Shown here piece by piece: positions 18,382-28,064 of a stretch of 64,000 bases of DNA; the stretch's first letter is position 1, and the number at the start of each line of letters is the position of its first letter. Under the pieces are notes generated by a model that was given only the letters and a program-made list of their open reading frames with translations, ran no database searches and had not been told where the DNA came from. Position numbers and translations under genes: made by a program. The DNA lies in the NCBI RefSeq assembly GCF_038150125.1, contig NZ_JBBVMF010000016.1:1-64000 (forward strand), written 5' to 3'. Source of the DNA: SW132 sp038150125 (GTDB lineage Bacteria > Bacteroidota > Rhodothermia > Balneolales > Balneolaceae).

Positions 18382-20547
18382 ATGACATACAGGGTTCAAG
18401 AAAAATATGCCGTATTTATAAAACACGCCCTTTTGGTTGTGATGGTATCTTATCCTGCGCTTACAATATTGAGCCATCCTTTACAGGCTCAAAGTTCAAC
18501 ACAGGTGAACATAGTTGGAATACCGCCAGTCATTTCATCTCCGTATGCAGACGATATTGAGAGCAAATTCAAGAGTGGTCAGTATCAGGTTATATTCAAC
18601 TACTCGAATTTTAGCAGTCAGCCTGTTGATTTTGTTTTTGATGTAGCGTTAACCCGGAACAACCGTATACTTTTTGAGATTACATCTGTTCCAAGAGCAT
18701 ACACGCCGGGAAGTTACGTGTTTACGTCCTTTTTTGAGGAGATCCAATTTCGTGAAACATCAGATGATATCCTGGGTCAGCTAAACAGGGACCTGAAAAC
18801 CAGGTGATTCAATCCGGTTCTATGCCTGAGGGAAACTACGCGCTCGAGATTAAAGCAAGGCCCTTTACCGGATCAAGCGGGATTAATTCAATCCAGGGGT
18901 TGTCCATATTTTCGGTTCGGTATCCGCAGCCGCCTATTTTGATTTCCATCCAGAATAATGCGAATGTAAATATTGACAGCCCCACCTTTTCTTGGACACC
19001 GGTGGTAAGCTCAATGGGTGGTATGTTTGAATATGAATTTCTGCTTGTTGAGGTGTTTAACCGTCAAAGTCCGCTCCAGGCCATAAACAGTAATCGTGAA
19101 CACGCAGCCGTGACTCTGTCCGGTCAAACCACGCTTCCCTACACGCTCGAGTATCTGCCTCTTGAGTAGGGAATGACCTACGCCTGGCAGGTGACGGCGC
19201 GAAATTCAGGTGGACAAATGCCGCTGCAAAACGAAGGTGTCAGCGAAATTTACACCTTTACCTATAAAGATAAACGTGGTTCAGATGGTGTTGCGGAAGG
19301 ACTCACCACTTTTCCGCTGATCCAGAACCTGGTTGAGTTGACCAATTTTGACCAGGCAGGCATTATAGAAACTCGTTCAACTTATATTATCAATGGAACC
19401 GTGGAATCGCTGGTTGATGTGCCCGGAACTTTAAACCCGGTAATGGTGAGGGCACAGGCTATCAATCTGGAAGTGCAGAAAGGAAGTTTATCAAACCCGG
19501 TTTTCCTGGGTGGCCGTGTTGAATTCGAAGGCGATCCATATAATGCAATATATCCGGATTTACAGTTTGTGCAATTCGATGAGGTTACCTGGGATTTGAA
19601 TTCAGGTTTGATTGCTGACGTCAGTTTGGTCACTCCCGATCTCCAAACATTCAAAGCAGAAGGAAATCTTCAGTTAACATCGGCGGGAATATCAGGCATT
19701 GTGCGCGCACGCGGATCTCCTCTCTTTCGGTTTGATGACGGGCCTGTAGACTTTGAAATTCATCAGCTTACCGGAAGCTTTCCCGAAAATAGATTGACGG
19801 CAGAAGGGGATGTTATAATGAATGGTGTGGATGCTCCCTGTACGATTGAAAATATGAACTTTACCGGCAATATTTCGACATCATTTAACTGTACTAACTT
19901 TGAAAAAGAACCATTTTTATCAGAAAACTCTGTTGTATCACTAACACCTTCGTTTGTGCTGGGAGATCTCAGTATTGATTTAGAAAGCAGTGAGATGGAA
20001 TACAGTATCATAATGCAGTCGGATCTCGACATTGATCTGACAGATGATAGAACCTGTAAAATAAAATTTCACACATTGTTTGATTCTGAAGAGGGAACAG
20101 AATCAAACAGTATTCAGCAATATTGCTCTATTCTGGATGGTGGTATAGATCTCGGGTTTGCTGACCTGGCCCTTCAAAGTTGAGATGGGATTTGGTCAGG
20201 TTCCTGGTGCAACAGACGTTTTTGATTCCGGTTTAGACCTGGAATCTCCTCCGTCGCCGCCCGGAGAATCGCTTCACGCCTGGTTTGAAACCCAGGACAA
20301 AAAACTGTTTCAGGATTTCCGAAACGCATTTAGTGAAAAACAAATCTGGACGCTGAAATTACAGCCAGGCGGCAACGATAATGTAGAACTAAACTGGACT
20401 CATGAACAGGTGACTTTTGCCGGTTCGCTTTCGATTACAGATCCGGAAGGCACATTTTCCCTGAATATGTTTGAAGTTAATAACCTGGAAATAAATACCG
20501 GACAGATTGATGAACTGCACATTATTTTTAGTTTAGAAGAAAAGTAG
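18382..20547 (+). pseudogene. Disrupted TANFOR-like surface protein gene
   Basis: One ancestral frame is now in pieces. Segment 18382-18807 has a signal peptide (ending LQAQS) and the start of a TANFOR-like domain. A frameshift near 18790-18806 moves to the frame that continues with GSMPEGNYALEIKARPF. An in-frame TAG at 19167-19169 interrupts LPLE/GMTYAWQV. The frame then runs to 20183, where a second frameshift (about 20158-20183) moves to the final 129 residues. Motifs such as PTFSWTPV, YEFLLVEVFNRQSP and GMTYAWQVTARN are typical of the Bacteroidota TANFOR layout. Three independent lesions argue for a real pseudogene, although assembly errors cannot be excluded. Confidence 0.7.
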
Positions 20548-21141
20548 TGTTGCGTCATGTATGTAATTTCATAATCAACCTGAGAAACCCGGAAAAGCAC
20601 CGAGGGCTCGGTACCAGAAAAACACCGGCCTCGGGAATGCTCACGTCTTTATTCGACAAATGAGAAATGACATGGCACTAGCAGCGAAGGTAGAATTCTT
20701 CAGGTTTTGAACGAAGGAGAATGGGCTTGCAATTACAGCCTGTGTAACTCACCTATACATGTAGTTAGAGCCGCAAAGCCGATAGTGGTTCAGGGGGCAT
20801 TATTTTAACTCCTAATAACACGAAAGTATACTTTTGGCAGAGTTTCTCGCTCTGCATCGTTGGCCTAAAACCCGTGACAATTTGAAACCAAACTATTTAA
20901 AAGGGATCGCTTTATTGCTTTAAATAGTTGCAGATTGACCGATAAAAGATGAATTATGATTATGCAGCCTGATTGATCGGCTGGGTAACTGAAGTACAAA
21001 TTTAGCGGACTCCTTTTCTAATAAGGGATTATCTGAAGCACATTGTATTTAATCTATTTAGATAGATGATTTGCGGTAAATGATTCGCTATACTCGTAGG
21101 ATAATTCTATAATTCGGAAAAATTTCGGTGGTTTTACCTTC
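20548..21141. other. Intergenic region without a recognisable gene
   Basis: About 590 bases with no supportable coding frame, RNA gene or clear terminator. The final ~150 bases are AT-rich and probably hold the promoter of the sensor kinase. Confidence 0.5.
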
Positions 21142-23544
21142 ATGAATAAACAGACGATCGATCATCTGGCTAAGAAAGTTCAGAAGACAGAAGAGACACT
21201 AACTAATAGCGAAAGAAATGAAATAAGTGCAATTCTAAAGGCTCATAAAGAATCTCTCAGACATAACGATCTCGTACATGAATTGTCTCAAATAGGCCGG
21301 AAGGAGATACCACGCAATGAATGGAAAGCTTTTTTTCGGAATTGCATCCAGAAAATTGGTGAAGGGATACAGGCTGACTGTATAAGGTATTACAACTTCA
21401 CATTTAAGGCCGAAACCGGTGAGCCTGGATTGATACCGGAAGTAGTTTGGCAGGCGCAGTCATCCCGAGATTTATTCGACCCGGGGAATTCTCCAACGTT
21501 CCTTTCCCAGCGCAAATACAGCAGTCTTTTTGAAAGGATGAGAAATAGAAGCTCCTTTCAGACGACCCCGGACAAAGAAGACATCGGGCCGTTAAAAATG
21601 CTTATGCAGGCGGATAAATGCTTGTCGATGTTGGTTCTGCCAGTTCGAAGCAACACTACATTATACGGGATGCTCCGCGTGGATAGCTGCCATAAAGACC
21701 GAAAATGGTCTGATTCAGAACTCAATCTTTTGCACCCGATTATTTTTCAGTTACGAAATATTCTTGAAAAGCGAGACTTGGAGAAGCAGCTTCACAGTAC
21801 TTACAGGCAAGCTCAGATAGGTACATGGGAGATGGATATCAAGTCTGGTAATTTTAGCTGGTCCAAAGTAACAAAAGAGATTTTTGAGCTGGATAGCAAA
21901 AGTTTACCCAACGGTGAGTTGGCTGCAGATTTGTTTTATGATGAACGCTCAAAAAATAAAGTGATGGAGGCAGTTGAACGTGCTCAGATTACAGGTGAAC
22001 CCTATGATTTGGAAATTAAAATCAAGACGGCAAAAGGAAACGCAAAATGGGTGCGTGATACCGGTCAGGCCCAGTTTAAAAATGGAAAATGTGTTCGGCT
22101 ATATGGTATAGTTCAGGATATACATAAGCGTAAACTGGCAGAACAAGAATCTGAAAAAAATAAACGATTGTTAGAGGCCATCACCCAGCAAACAGAGGTG
22201 GCGGTGTGGGTGAGAAATGATAGTGGTGACATTCTGTTTGTGAATAAACAATGGAAATCAATTTTTGGGCTGGAAGAAAAAGAAGTAATTGGAGCTTCAT
22301 TACGTGATTTTTTTGAAAAGAAGCACGCCGATGAAATGATTGCCTCAGACCGGTCAGTTGTAAAAAATAACAAACAGGTAATATTTGAGGAGCTTATTAA
22401 AACGGCTTCGGGGCCGCGTCATTTTATGGTCAATAAGTTTCTGCTGAAAGGAATATCTGGATTCGAAAATGCAGTAGGTGGTATAGGAACCGATATCACC
22501 GAAATTAAAAAGACAGAAGAGCGGCTTCAGAAGGCAGAAGAGAAACTCAGGGAAATAATTGAACACAGTACCAATTTATTTTACACGCACGATGTAAATC
22601 ACAAACTTACATACCTGAGTCCGCAATCGATCGACTTTTTAGGATATCATCCGGATGAAGCTAAACGGCGCTGGATAGAATTTGTATCTGATCATCCGGA
22701 CAACGAAAAAGGGTTTCACCGAACCCAGCGGGCAATCGAAACGGGTGAGCCACAGCCCCCCTTTGAACTGGAATTGGTTCGCGGTGACGGTGTGAAAATA
22801 TGGGTCGAGGTGAATGAAGCCCCGGTTATTAAAGATGGGAAGATCGTTTCCATTGCAGGATCCTTGACCGATGTGACAAAACGTAAAGAGGCTCAGAGCA
22901 AAATTCGTGACAGTCTGAGAGAAAAAGAAACACTGCTTGCCGAAATACATCACCGCGTAAAAAATAACCTCGCGGTCGTAGCAAGCCTGATGCAGCTTCA
23001 GGCAATGGAATCTGAAAGCCAAGATGTTCGGGGAGAGCTCCTCGAAAGTGTGCTTAGGATAAAGTCGATGGCAGGGATACATGAGCACTTATATAAAACG
23101 GAAGATTTTTCAAATCTTGATTTTGCTCATAACCTGAAAACGCTCGTCGGCGAAATTGTAGATACAATGCAATATTCTGTCGATATATCACTAAAATTCG
23201 AGTGTGATGAAGTTCGCTTGAGTGTGAATCAGGCAATTCCCTGCTCTCTGGTCGTTAATGAAGTGATCACAAATATTATAAAGCATGGTTTTAAAGGGCG
23301 CAAAACCGGTAGTGTGGTCATACGTTTGTATCAAAATGACAAAACTGTTACTCTCGCGATAAAAGATAATGGTGTAGGACTGCCTGCAGATTTTAATCCT
23401 GAATCAACGAAGACACTTGGCATGCAGCTTATAAAAACGCTGTCGGACCAGCTTTTCGGGACATTCAAATTTGAATCTGACGAAGAAGGTTCAATTTTCA
23501 CTCTATCCTTCCAGAAGAAAGCCGATAAATCGTTGCACACCTAA
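21142..23544 (+). CDS. GAF/PAS sensor histidine kinase, HisKA_2 type
   Basis: An 800-residue cytoplasmic kinase without membrane segments. In order: a short helical N-terminus, a GAF-like domain (~55-215), three PAS/PAC modules (~218-335, ~345-465, ~470-590; each ends in a GIVQDIHKRK-, GIGTDITEIKK- or GSLTDVTKRKE-type PAC), a HisKA_2 dimerisation domain with phospho-acceptor His in LLAEIHHRVKNNLAVV (~598-612), and a HATPase domain (NEVITNIIKHGF N-box, DNGVGLP G1 box, LGMQLIKTLSDQL). HisKA_2 kinases often signal to stand-alone regulators. No partner response regulator is adjacent. Ligand unknown. Confidence 0.92.
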   Translation: MNKQTIDHLAKKVQKTEETLTNSERNEISAILKAHKESLRHNDLVHELSQIGRKEIPRNEWKAFFRNCIQKIGEGIQADCIRYYNFTFKAETGEPGLIPEVVWQAQSSRDLFDPGNSPTFLSQRKYSSLFERMRNRSSFQTTPDKEDIGPLKMLMQADKCLSMLVLPVRSNTTLYGMLRVDSCHKDRKWSDSELNLLHPIIFQLRNILEKRDLEKQLHSTYRQAQIGTWEMDIKSGNFSWSKVTKEIFELDSKSLPNGELAADLFYDERSKNKVMEAVERAQITGEPYDLEIKIKTAKGNAKWVRDTGQAQFKNGKCVRLYGIVQDIHKRKLAEQESEKNKRLLEAITQQTEVAVWVRNDSGDILFVNKQWKSIFGLEEKEVIGASLRDFFEKKHADEMIASDRSVVKNNKQVIFEELIKTASGPRHFMVNKFLLKGISGFENAVGGIGTDITEIKKTEERLQKAEEKLREIIEHSTNLFYTHDVNHKLTYLSPQSIDFLGYHPDEAKRRWIEFVSDHPDNEKGFHRTQRAIETGEPQPPFELELVRGDGVKIWVEVNEAPVIKDGKIVSIAGSLTDVTKRKEAQSKIRDSLREKETLLAEIHHRVKNNLAVVASLMQLQAMESESQDVRGELLESVLRIKSMAGIHEHLYKTEDFSNLDFAHNLKTLVGEIVDTMQYSVDISLKFECDEVRLSVNQAIPCSLVVNEVITNIIKHGFKGRKTGSVVIRLYQNDKTVTLAIKDNGVGLPADFNPESTKTLGMQLIKTLSDQLFGTFKFESDEEGSIFTLSFQKKADKSLHT

Positions 23545-23614
23545 GTCGAATCTTTCTTTGATGTTATTAGAACGACAGAAAAATTATCATTAAGTAATTG
23601 TAATATAGCGCTTT

Positions 23615-24388
23615 ATGCCATTCTTAAGATCTTTGAAACGCTATTTTTCCATTCGGCGGCCACTTCCGGCTCACTATAAAGATCAGCTGCAGACATCCAT
23701 TTCTTTTTACAGGTATCTGAATGCGTCACAAAAAAGCAGACTTGAAAAGCGAATGAGCGTGTTGCTGTCCGAAAAGATTTTTGAGGGATGCGGCGGATTA
23801 ACGGTTACTGATGAAATGAAGGGGGTGATTTCTGCGTATGCAGGATTGCTCATCATGGAAAAACCTTCAGATTATTACAGCGATTTACGTGCAATCCTGA
23901 TTTACCCGGATGATTACGTAGCACCGGTGTACCAGGTAGAAGTCGGGGGTGTGATCACGGAGGGCTCAGAGCGACGGCAGGGAGAGTCGTGGGACTCAGG
24001 AAGCGTGGTGCTGTCGTGGAGTGATATTCGTGAGTCAACGCTCAACAGGGAGAATAACCATAATCTAATTATTCATGAATTCGCACATCAACTGGATGAT
24101 CAGTATGGATTATCGGCGGGTATTACGTTGCAAGGTAAGCCGCTTCAGACGGATGATTGGACCGGAGAATTAGCGAAAATTTATCGCGATTTGATAGAGG
24201 CGGACCGGTTCAGACGGAGAGAGCATCCGCTGGACTTGTATGGGGCAACTAATCCGGCAGAATGCTTTGCGGTTACGCTCGAAGCGTTTATTGAATCGCC
24301 CAGGAAACTTCAGTCAGCTTATGGCGCCGCCTACCGGTTACTTGCAGATTTTTTTGGATATGATCCTGGACGAATTTGGGATTTTTGA
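23615..24388 (+). CDS. MtfA-family zinc peptidase (M90)
   Basis: A 257-residue protein with the zincin motif HEFAH at residues 154-158 (NLIIHEFAHQLDDQYG) and the downstream NPAECFAVTLEAFIESP segment that supplies the third zinc-ligand helix in MtfA. In E. coli MtfA is a cytosolic aminopeptidase that interacts with Mlc. No Mlc partner is visible here, so only family membership is claimed. The N-terminus (LPAHYKDQLQTSISFYRYL) is also typical of the family. Confidence 0.88.
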   Translation: MPFLRSLKRYFSIRRPLPAHYKDQLQTSISFYRYLNASQKSRLEKRMSVLLSEKIFEGCGGLTVTDEMKGVISAYAGLLIMEKPSDYYSDLRAILIYPDDYVAPVYQVEVGGVITEGSERRQGESWDSGSVVLSWSDIRESTLNRENNHNLIIHEFAHQLDDQYGLSAGITLQGKPLQTDDWTGELAKIYRDLIEADRFRRREHPLDLYGATNPAECFAVTLEAFIESPRKLQSAYGAAYRLLADFFGYDPGRIWDF

Positions 24389-24549
24389 GCAAATGAGGCG
24401 GTGAACAGGATGTTTAACAATTTCTTAACATACATTTTCCGGATTCTCCTTAAAAAAAGGTCAACAAGTTTTATATTGTGAATCTGAAAAAAATTCAGTT
24501 AATATGATCAGTAATAGGTTAAATCTGCGTTGAAAAAACCAAGATTTGT

Positions 24550-26295
24550 ATGAACTACACTTTTTTTGACTTTCTACAGCTAATCGGATCCCTTGGGGTA
24601 TTTATTTATGGGATGAAAGTTTTTAGTGACGGGCTGCAGAAAGTGGCAGGAAGTAAACTTCGGGCCATTCTTAAAGGTATGACGACCACCCGATTCCGGG
24701 GAATCTTAACCGGTTTTGGTGCTACTACCATCACGCAGTCGTCAAGTACTACAACGGTTATGGTTGTCAGTTTCGTTAATGCAGGACTTATTACCTTTTT
24801 AGAGTCAACAGGTGTTATTATGGGTGCCAATATAGGCACAACAGTAACAGCCTGGATGGTGTCTATCTTCGGGTTTAAAATGCAGATTACGCCAATAGCT
24901 ATTATGCTGATTGGTATATTTTTCCCTTTTATGTTTTTTGGGAAAGAGAAGCTGCAAAACCTCGCAGAAGCCATGATCGGGTTTGGTATTCTATTTATCG
25001 GGCTTGATTTCATTAAAAATGGCGTGCCGAATATAAGCGACAATCCCGAAATGTTCATGTTCGTGGACTCCTTCACGGAGTTTGGATTTCTCTCAATTCT
25101 TATTTTTGTGCTTGTTGGTACACTATTGACGCTGATTACGCAATCATCTTCAGCTTCTACAGCTATCACGCTTGTCATGCTGTTCCAGGGCTGGATTGAT
25201 TTTCCTATCGCGGCAGCGATGGTTCTGGGTGAAAATATCGGTACAACCGTAACCGCAAATATTGCAGCAATTGTAGGAAACGTCCACGCAAAACGGGCGG
25301 CGAGGTTCCACTTTATCTTCAATGTGTTTGGGGTGGTCTGGATGCTGATACTGCTTCAGCCTTTCTTGACAGGGATTGATGAAGTTATGAGCTTTTTCTC
25401 ACCCGAACTGGGATCTGTGATGGTAGCAAATAGTGAATTGCAGCGGGCAAACGCTACGCTTGCACTCTCACTGTTTCACACGGCGTTCAATATTATTAAC
25501 GTGCTGCTGCTCGTTGGGTTTGTACCGCAAATCATCAAATTTGTTGAGCGAATACAGAAAGAGAAAACGTCATCAGACAGTAAATTTCGTCTTCAGTACA
25601 TTTCGTCAGGCATGATGTCATCTGCCGAGATGTCGATCCAGCAGGCACATAAGGAGATTCAGCTCTTCGCCAAACTGCTCGAAAAAATGCATTTTAGTTT
25701 TCAGGGACTCTTTTTTAAAAAGCAGAAGAAGCAGGAAAAATTCTTGAAAAAGATTAAAAAACGAGAGCAGATTACAGATAATATTGAACTGGAAATTGCT
25801 GAGTATCTCACCAATATTTCCAAATTTAATCTCTCAGATTCTGCTACCCGTAAGATCCGTGCTATGCACAGTATGATCAATGATATGGAGCGTGTGGGTG
25901 ATATCTATTTCCAGATGTCGAAAACGTTTGAGGAGATGCAGAACAATGAGATAAACCTTCCGGAAGATGCCAGTGAAGAGATAGGGAAGATGCTTGATCT
26001 GCTGCATAAAGCGATTCGGCTTGTGCGAAATAATCTGGATCAGGATAATGGTGGATTTGACCTGCAAAAGGCTATCGACATTGAAAAGAAAATCAATGCA
26101 ATGCGGGATGAATTACTTGAGAAGCATTACAAGAGACTCGAAGACAAATCATACTCCAATAAAGCCGGGTTCATTTATCTTGATTACATGAACAGAATGG
26201 AGAAAATCGGGGACCACCTGTTTAACGTAAGTGAGGCGATTGCAGGGCGTAAAGTAAAATCAGCCTATGCAACCGTTATGGAAGAGCGCAAGTAG
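24550..26295 (+). CDS. Na/Pi cotransporter family protein with PhoU-like domain
   Basis: A 581-residue membrane protein. The transport part (residues ~1-330, 8-9 helices) carries the inverted-repeat QSSS motifs (TQSSSTTTVMVVSFVNAG near residue 64 and TQSSSASTAITLVMLF near 197) and GENIGTTVTANIAAIVG, all diagnostic of NptA/YjbB-type sodium:phosphate symporters. Residues ~350-560 are a helical PhoU-like domain (MHSMINDMERVGDIYFQM, MNRMEKIGDHLFNVSEAI). The combination suggests phosphate export or uptake regulated through the PhoU part. Single gene, convergent with the NYN gene. Confidence 0.92.
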   Translation: MNYTFFDFLQLIGSLGVFIYGMKVFSDGLQKVAGSKLRAILKGMTTTRFRGILTGFGATTITQSSSTTTVMVVSFVNAGLITFLESTGVIMGANIGTTVTAWMVSIFGFKMQITPIAIMLIGIFFPFMFFGKEKLQNLAEAMIGFGILFIGLDFIKNGVPNISDNPEMFMFVDSFTEFGFLSILIFVLVGTLLTLITQSSSASTAITLVMLFQGWIDFPIAAAMVLGENIGTTVTANIAAIVGNVHAKRAARFHFIFNVFGVVWMLILLQPFLTGIDEVMSFFSPELGSVMVANSELQRANATLALSLFHTAFNIINVLLLVGFVPQIIKFVERIQKEKTSSDSKFRLQYISSGMMSSAEMSIQQAHKEIQLFAKLLEKMHFSFQGLFFKKQKKQEKFLKKIKKREQITDNIELEIAEYLTNISKFNLSDSATRKIRAMHSMINDMERVGDIYFQMSKTFEEMQNNEINLPEDASEEIGKMLDLLHKAIRLVRNNLDQDNGGFDLQKAIDIEKKINAMRDELLEKHYKRLEDKSYSNKAGFIYLDYMNRMEKIGDHLFNVSEAIAGRKVKSAYATVMEERK

Positions 26296-26325
26296 CAAGC
26301 AGAAGAGAGATTAGCGAATCTTTAG

Positions 26326-27063
26326 CTACTTACGTTTATCTTTAATGTAAATAGCTTTTGACTGACCTTCGCCAACCGATCGTTCTTCGATTTCGAAGAG
26401 GTTCATAGCTTTAACCAGGTCTCCCAGCTTCTGAAACCCATAGTTTCTGGGATCAAACCCCGGCGATTGCTTGGCTATGTTGCTGCCGACTGGTGCAAGG
26501 TGCGCCCAGCCGCTTTCGTCTGATGACGCTTCTACCGCATTTCGTACAAGGTTCACCAGCTTTGTGTCCTGCTTCAGTTCATTGATTGGTTTTCTTTTCT
26601 TTCGTGTAATTTCATCTTCATCATCTTTCAATACTTCAGTGTAGATGAATTTATCGCAGGCAGCTACAAACGGATCAGGAGTTTTCTTTTCTCCAAATCC
26701 ATAAACGGTCAGCCCTGATTCCCGGATCCGGGCTGCAAGTTTGGTAAAATCGCTGTCGCTGCTTACCAGGCAAAACCCATCAAAGCTACCTGTATACAAG
26801 AGATCCATTGCATCAATAATGAGGGCACTGTCTGTAGCATTTTTTCCTTTTGTATAGCCAAACTGCTGGATAGGCTGAATTGAATGTTGTAATAAAAGGT
26901 CTTTCCAGCTTCGCAGCTGAGGCTGAGTCCAGTCGCCATAAATACGCTTTACATTTGCAATTCCATATTTGGCGATTTCAGCAAGTAGGTTTTCTGTAAT
27001 AGAGGGCTGAGCATTATCGGCATCAATGAGAATAGCGAGTTTGTCAGTGTTTTTTTGATCCAT
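26326..27063 (-). CDS. NYN-domain putative RNase with OST-HTH domain
   Basis: A 245-residue protein. Residues ~1-150 are a NYN/LabA-type PIN-like nuclease domain with its acidic residues (LAILIDADNAQPS, LIIDAMDLLY, VSSDSDFTKLAARIRESG). Residues ~165-240 are an OST-HTH/LOTUS RNA-binding domain (LVNLVRNAVEAS, FDPRNYGFQKLGDLVKAM). This architecture is known and implies cleavage or binding of structured RNA; the target is unknown. It is convergent with the Na/Pi transporter, 30 bases apart. Confidence 0.88.
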   Translation of the reverse strand: MDQKNTDKLAILIDADNAQPSITENLLAEIAKYGIANVKRIYGDWTQPQLRSWKDLLLQHSIQPIQQFGYTKGKNATDSALIIDAMDLLYTGSFDGFCLVSSDSDFTKLAARIRESGLTVYGFGEKKTPDPFVAACDKFIYTEVLKDDEDEITRKKRKPINELKQDTKLVNLVRNAVEASSDESGWAHLAPVGSNIAKQSPGFDPRNYGFQKLGDLVKAMNLFEIEERSVGEGQSKAIYIKDKRK

Positions 27064-27315
27064 TGTACTGCTCTATAATTGCTGTTGATTCTGCCGGACA
27101 AATAATGATGGGGCAGAAATGAAATAAATATTCGGTTTCAATGTAGAAACAATTTTAGAGGAAAGTTGATAAATACCCAAATGATTTTGTATTTATAAGG
27201 ATAATGATGCCTCGGTAAATGTTCTATCAGTAAAAGCTTACCGAAAGGTTGAAATATATGTGAGCCTTGAAGAGGCCGAATTAATATAAACACACAATTG
27301 AAAAGGAGTTAAGCA

Positions 27316-27492
27316 ATGCCAAAGTGTCAACTATATAAAGATGTGAAAGGCGAGTGGCGATGGAGACGACAAAATAAAAAGGGTGATATTGAAGCTTTCT
27401 CGAAACAAGGATTCGAGAGTGAAGAAGAGTGCAAAAAGAACGGAAAAGAAGAAGGTAACTGCACCAGTTTTCGAAAAGGCGCTTTTCACTAA
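27316..27492 (+). CDS. Small DUF1508/YegP-like protein
   Basis: A 58-residue basic protein beginning MPKCQLYKDVKGEWRWR. The pattern K-D-x-x-G-E-W-R-W-R followed by a Ser/Gly-Phe-x-S-x-E-x-C segment (GFESEEECKKNGK) resembles a single DUF1508 (YegP-like) unit, which forms a small beta-beta-alpha fold of unknown role. A good ribosome binding site (aggag, 27304-27308) lies 7 bases before the ATG. The gene is short and easily missed, and sits just upstream of cspA in the same direction. Confidence 0.7.
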   Translation: MPKCQLYKDVKGEWRWRRQNKKGDIEAFSKQGFESEEECKKNGKEEGNCTSFRKGAFH

Positions 27493-27712
27493 ATCTTGTA
27501 AATTCGCATGGTTGAACCTGATCAATGGGGGCTGGCGAAAGTCATTCTCCATTTTTAAAAAGGCCAGTTGGAGTACAACCATTTAGACTCAAGCTTTTTT
27601 TTAGGGATTGGTTTGAATAACTCGTATATTAAAATTGTTAATTGAAATCCCACCAACGGTTCGGTAATTTTTTTGAAAACGACACGGTATTGCCCTTCTT
27701 TTCATTAGATGA

Positions 27713-27724
27713 ACACCTAGGTGT
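27713..27724. promoter_or_regulatory. Perfect 12-bp palindrome upstream of the cold-shock gene
   Basis: The sequence acacctaggtgt is a perfect inverted repeat 23 bases before the cspA start codon. It could be a dimeric-regulator operator, or a small hairpin in the leader mRNA near the ribosome binding region. No protein is assigned to it. Confidence 0.4.
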
Positions 27725-27746
27725 ATAAACTCTACAATATACTATT

Positions 27747-27968
27747 ATGAGTAAGCAAACAGGAAAAGTAAAATGGTTTGACGCAGAAAAAGGTTTTGGA
27801 TTCATCCAGCCAGATGAAGGCGGAAAAGACATTTTTTGTCACAGAAACAACATCGAGAATCTTGGATTCCAAGAGGGTCTTGAAGACGGCGAAGCCGTTG
27901 AATTTAATGTAGAAGAGACTCCCAAAGGTCTAAGTGCTACAGACGTTGTAAGTCTTATTTACGAATAA
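27747..27968 (+). CDS. cspA: Cold-shock-domain protein
   Basis: A 73-residue single cold-shock domain that binds single-stranded nucleic acid and melts RNA structure. RNP1 (KGFGFIQP) and RNP2 (DIFCHRNNI, with F-x-H) are present, and the N-terminal GKVKWFDAEKGF is canonical. It is preceded by about 250 bases with only the DUF1508-like mini-gene, and by a palindrome. A strong terminator follows at 27991-28027. Confidence 0.95.
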   Translation: MSKQTGKVKWFDAEKGFGFIQPDEGGKDIFCHRNNIENLGFQEGLEDGEAVEFNVEETPKGLSATDVVSLIYE

Positions 27969-27990
27969 GCACCACATTTTAATGTGATTT

Positions 27991-28027
27991 TAAAAGCCCG
28001 TATTCTTAAGTGAATACGGGCTTTTTT
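27991..28027 (+). terminator. Rho-independent terminator after cspA
   Basis: A 14-bp perfect stem (aaaagcccgtattc, 27992-28005, with gaatacgggctttt, 28012-28025) and T-rich 3' side. It lies between cspA and the convergent hydrolase gene and, with A-rich sequence on the other side, may work in both directions. Confidence 0.9.
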
Positions 28028-28064
28028 GTGTTTAATAAGGGGTGTGATTTCTCAAATCACTCCA

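Noticed and set aside
26290..26331. Weak inverted repeat between the Na/Pi transporter and NYN genes
   Set aside because: The 7-bp arms overlap the end of both genes and lack a T-run; not convincing as a terminator.
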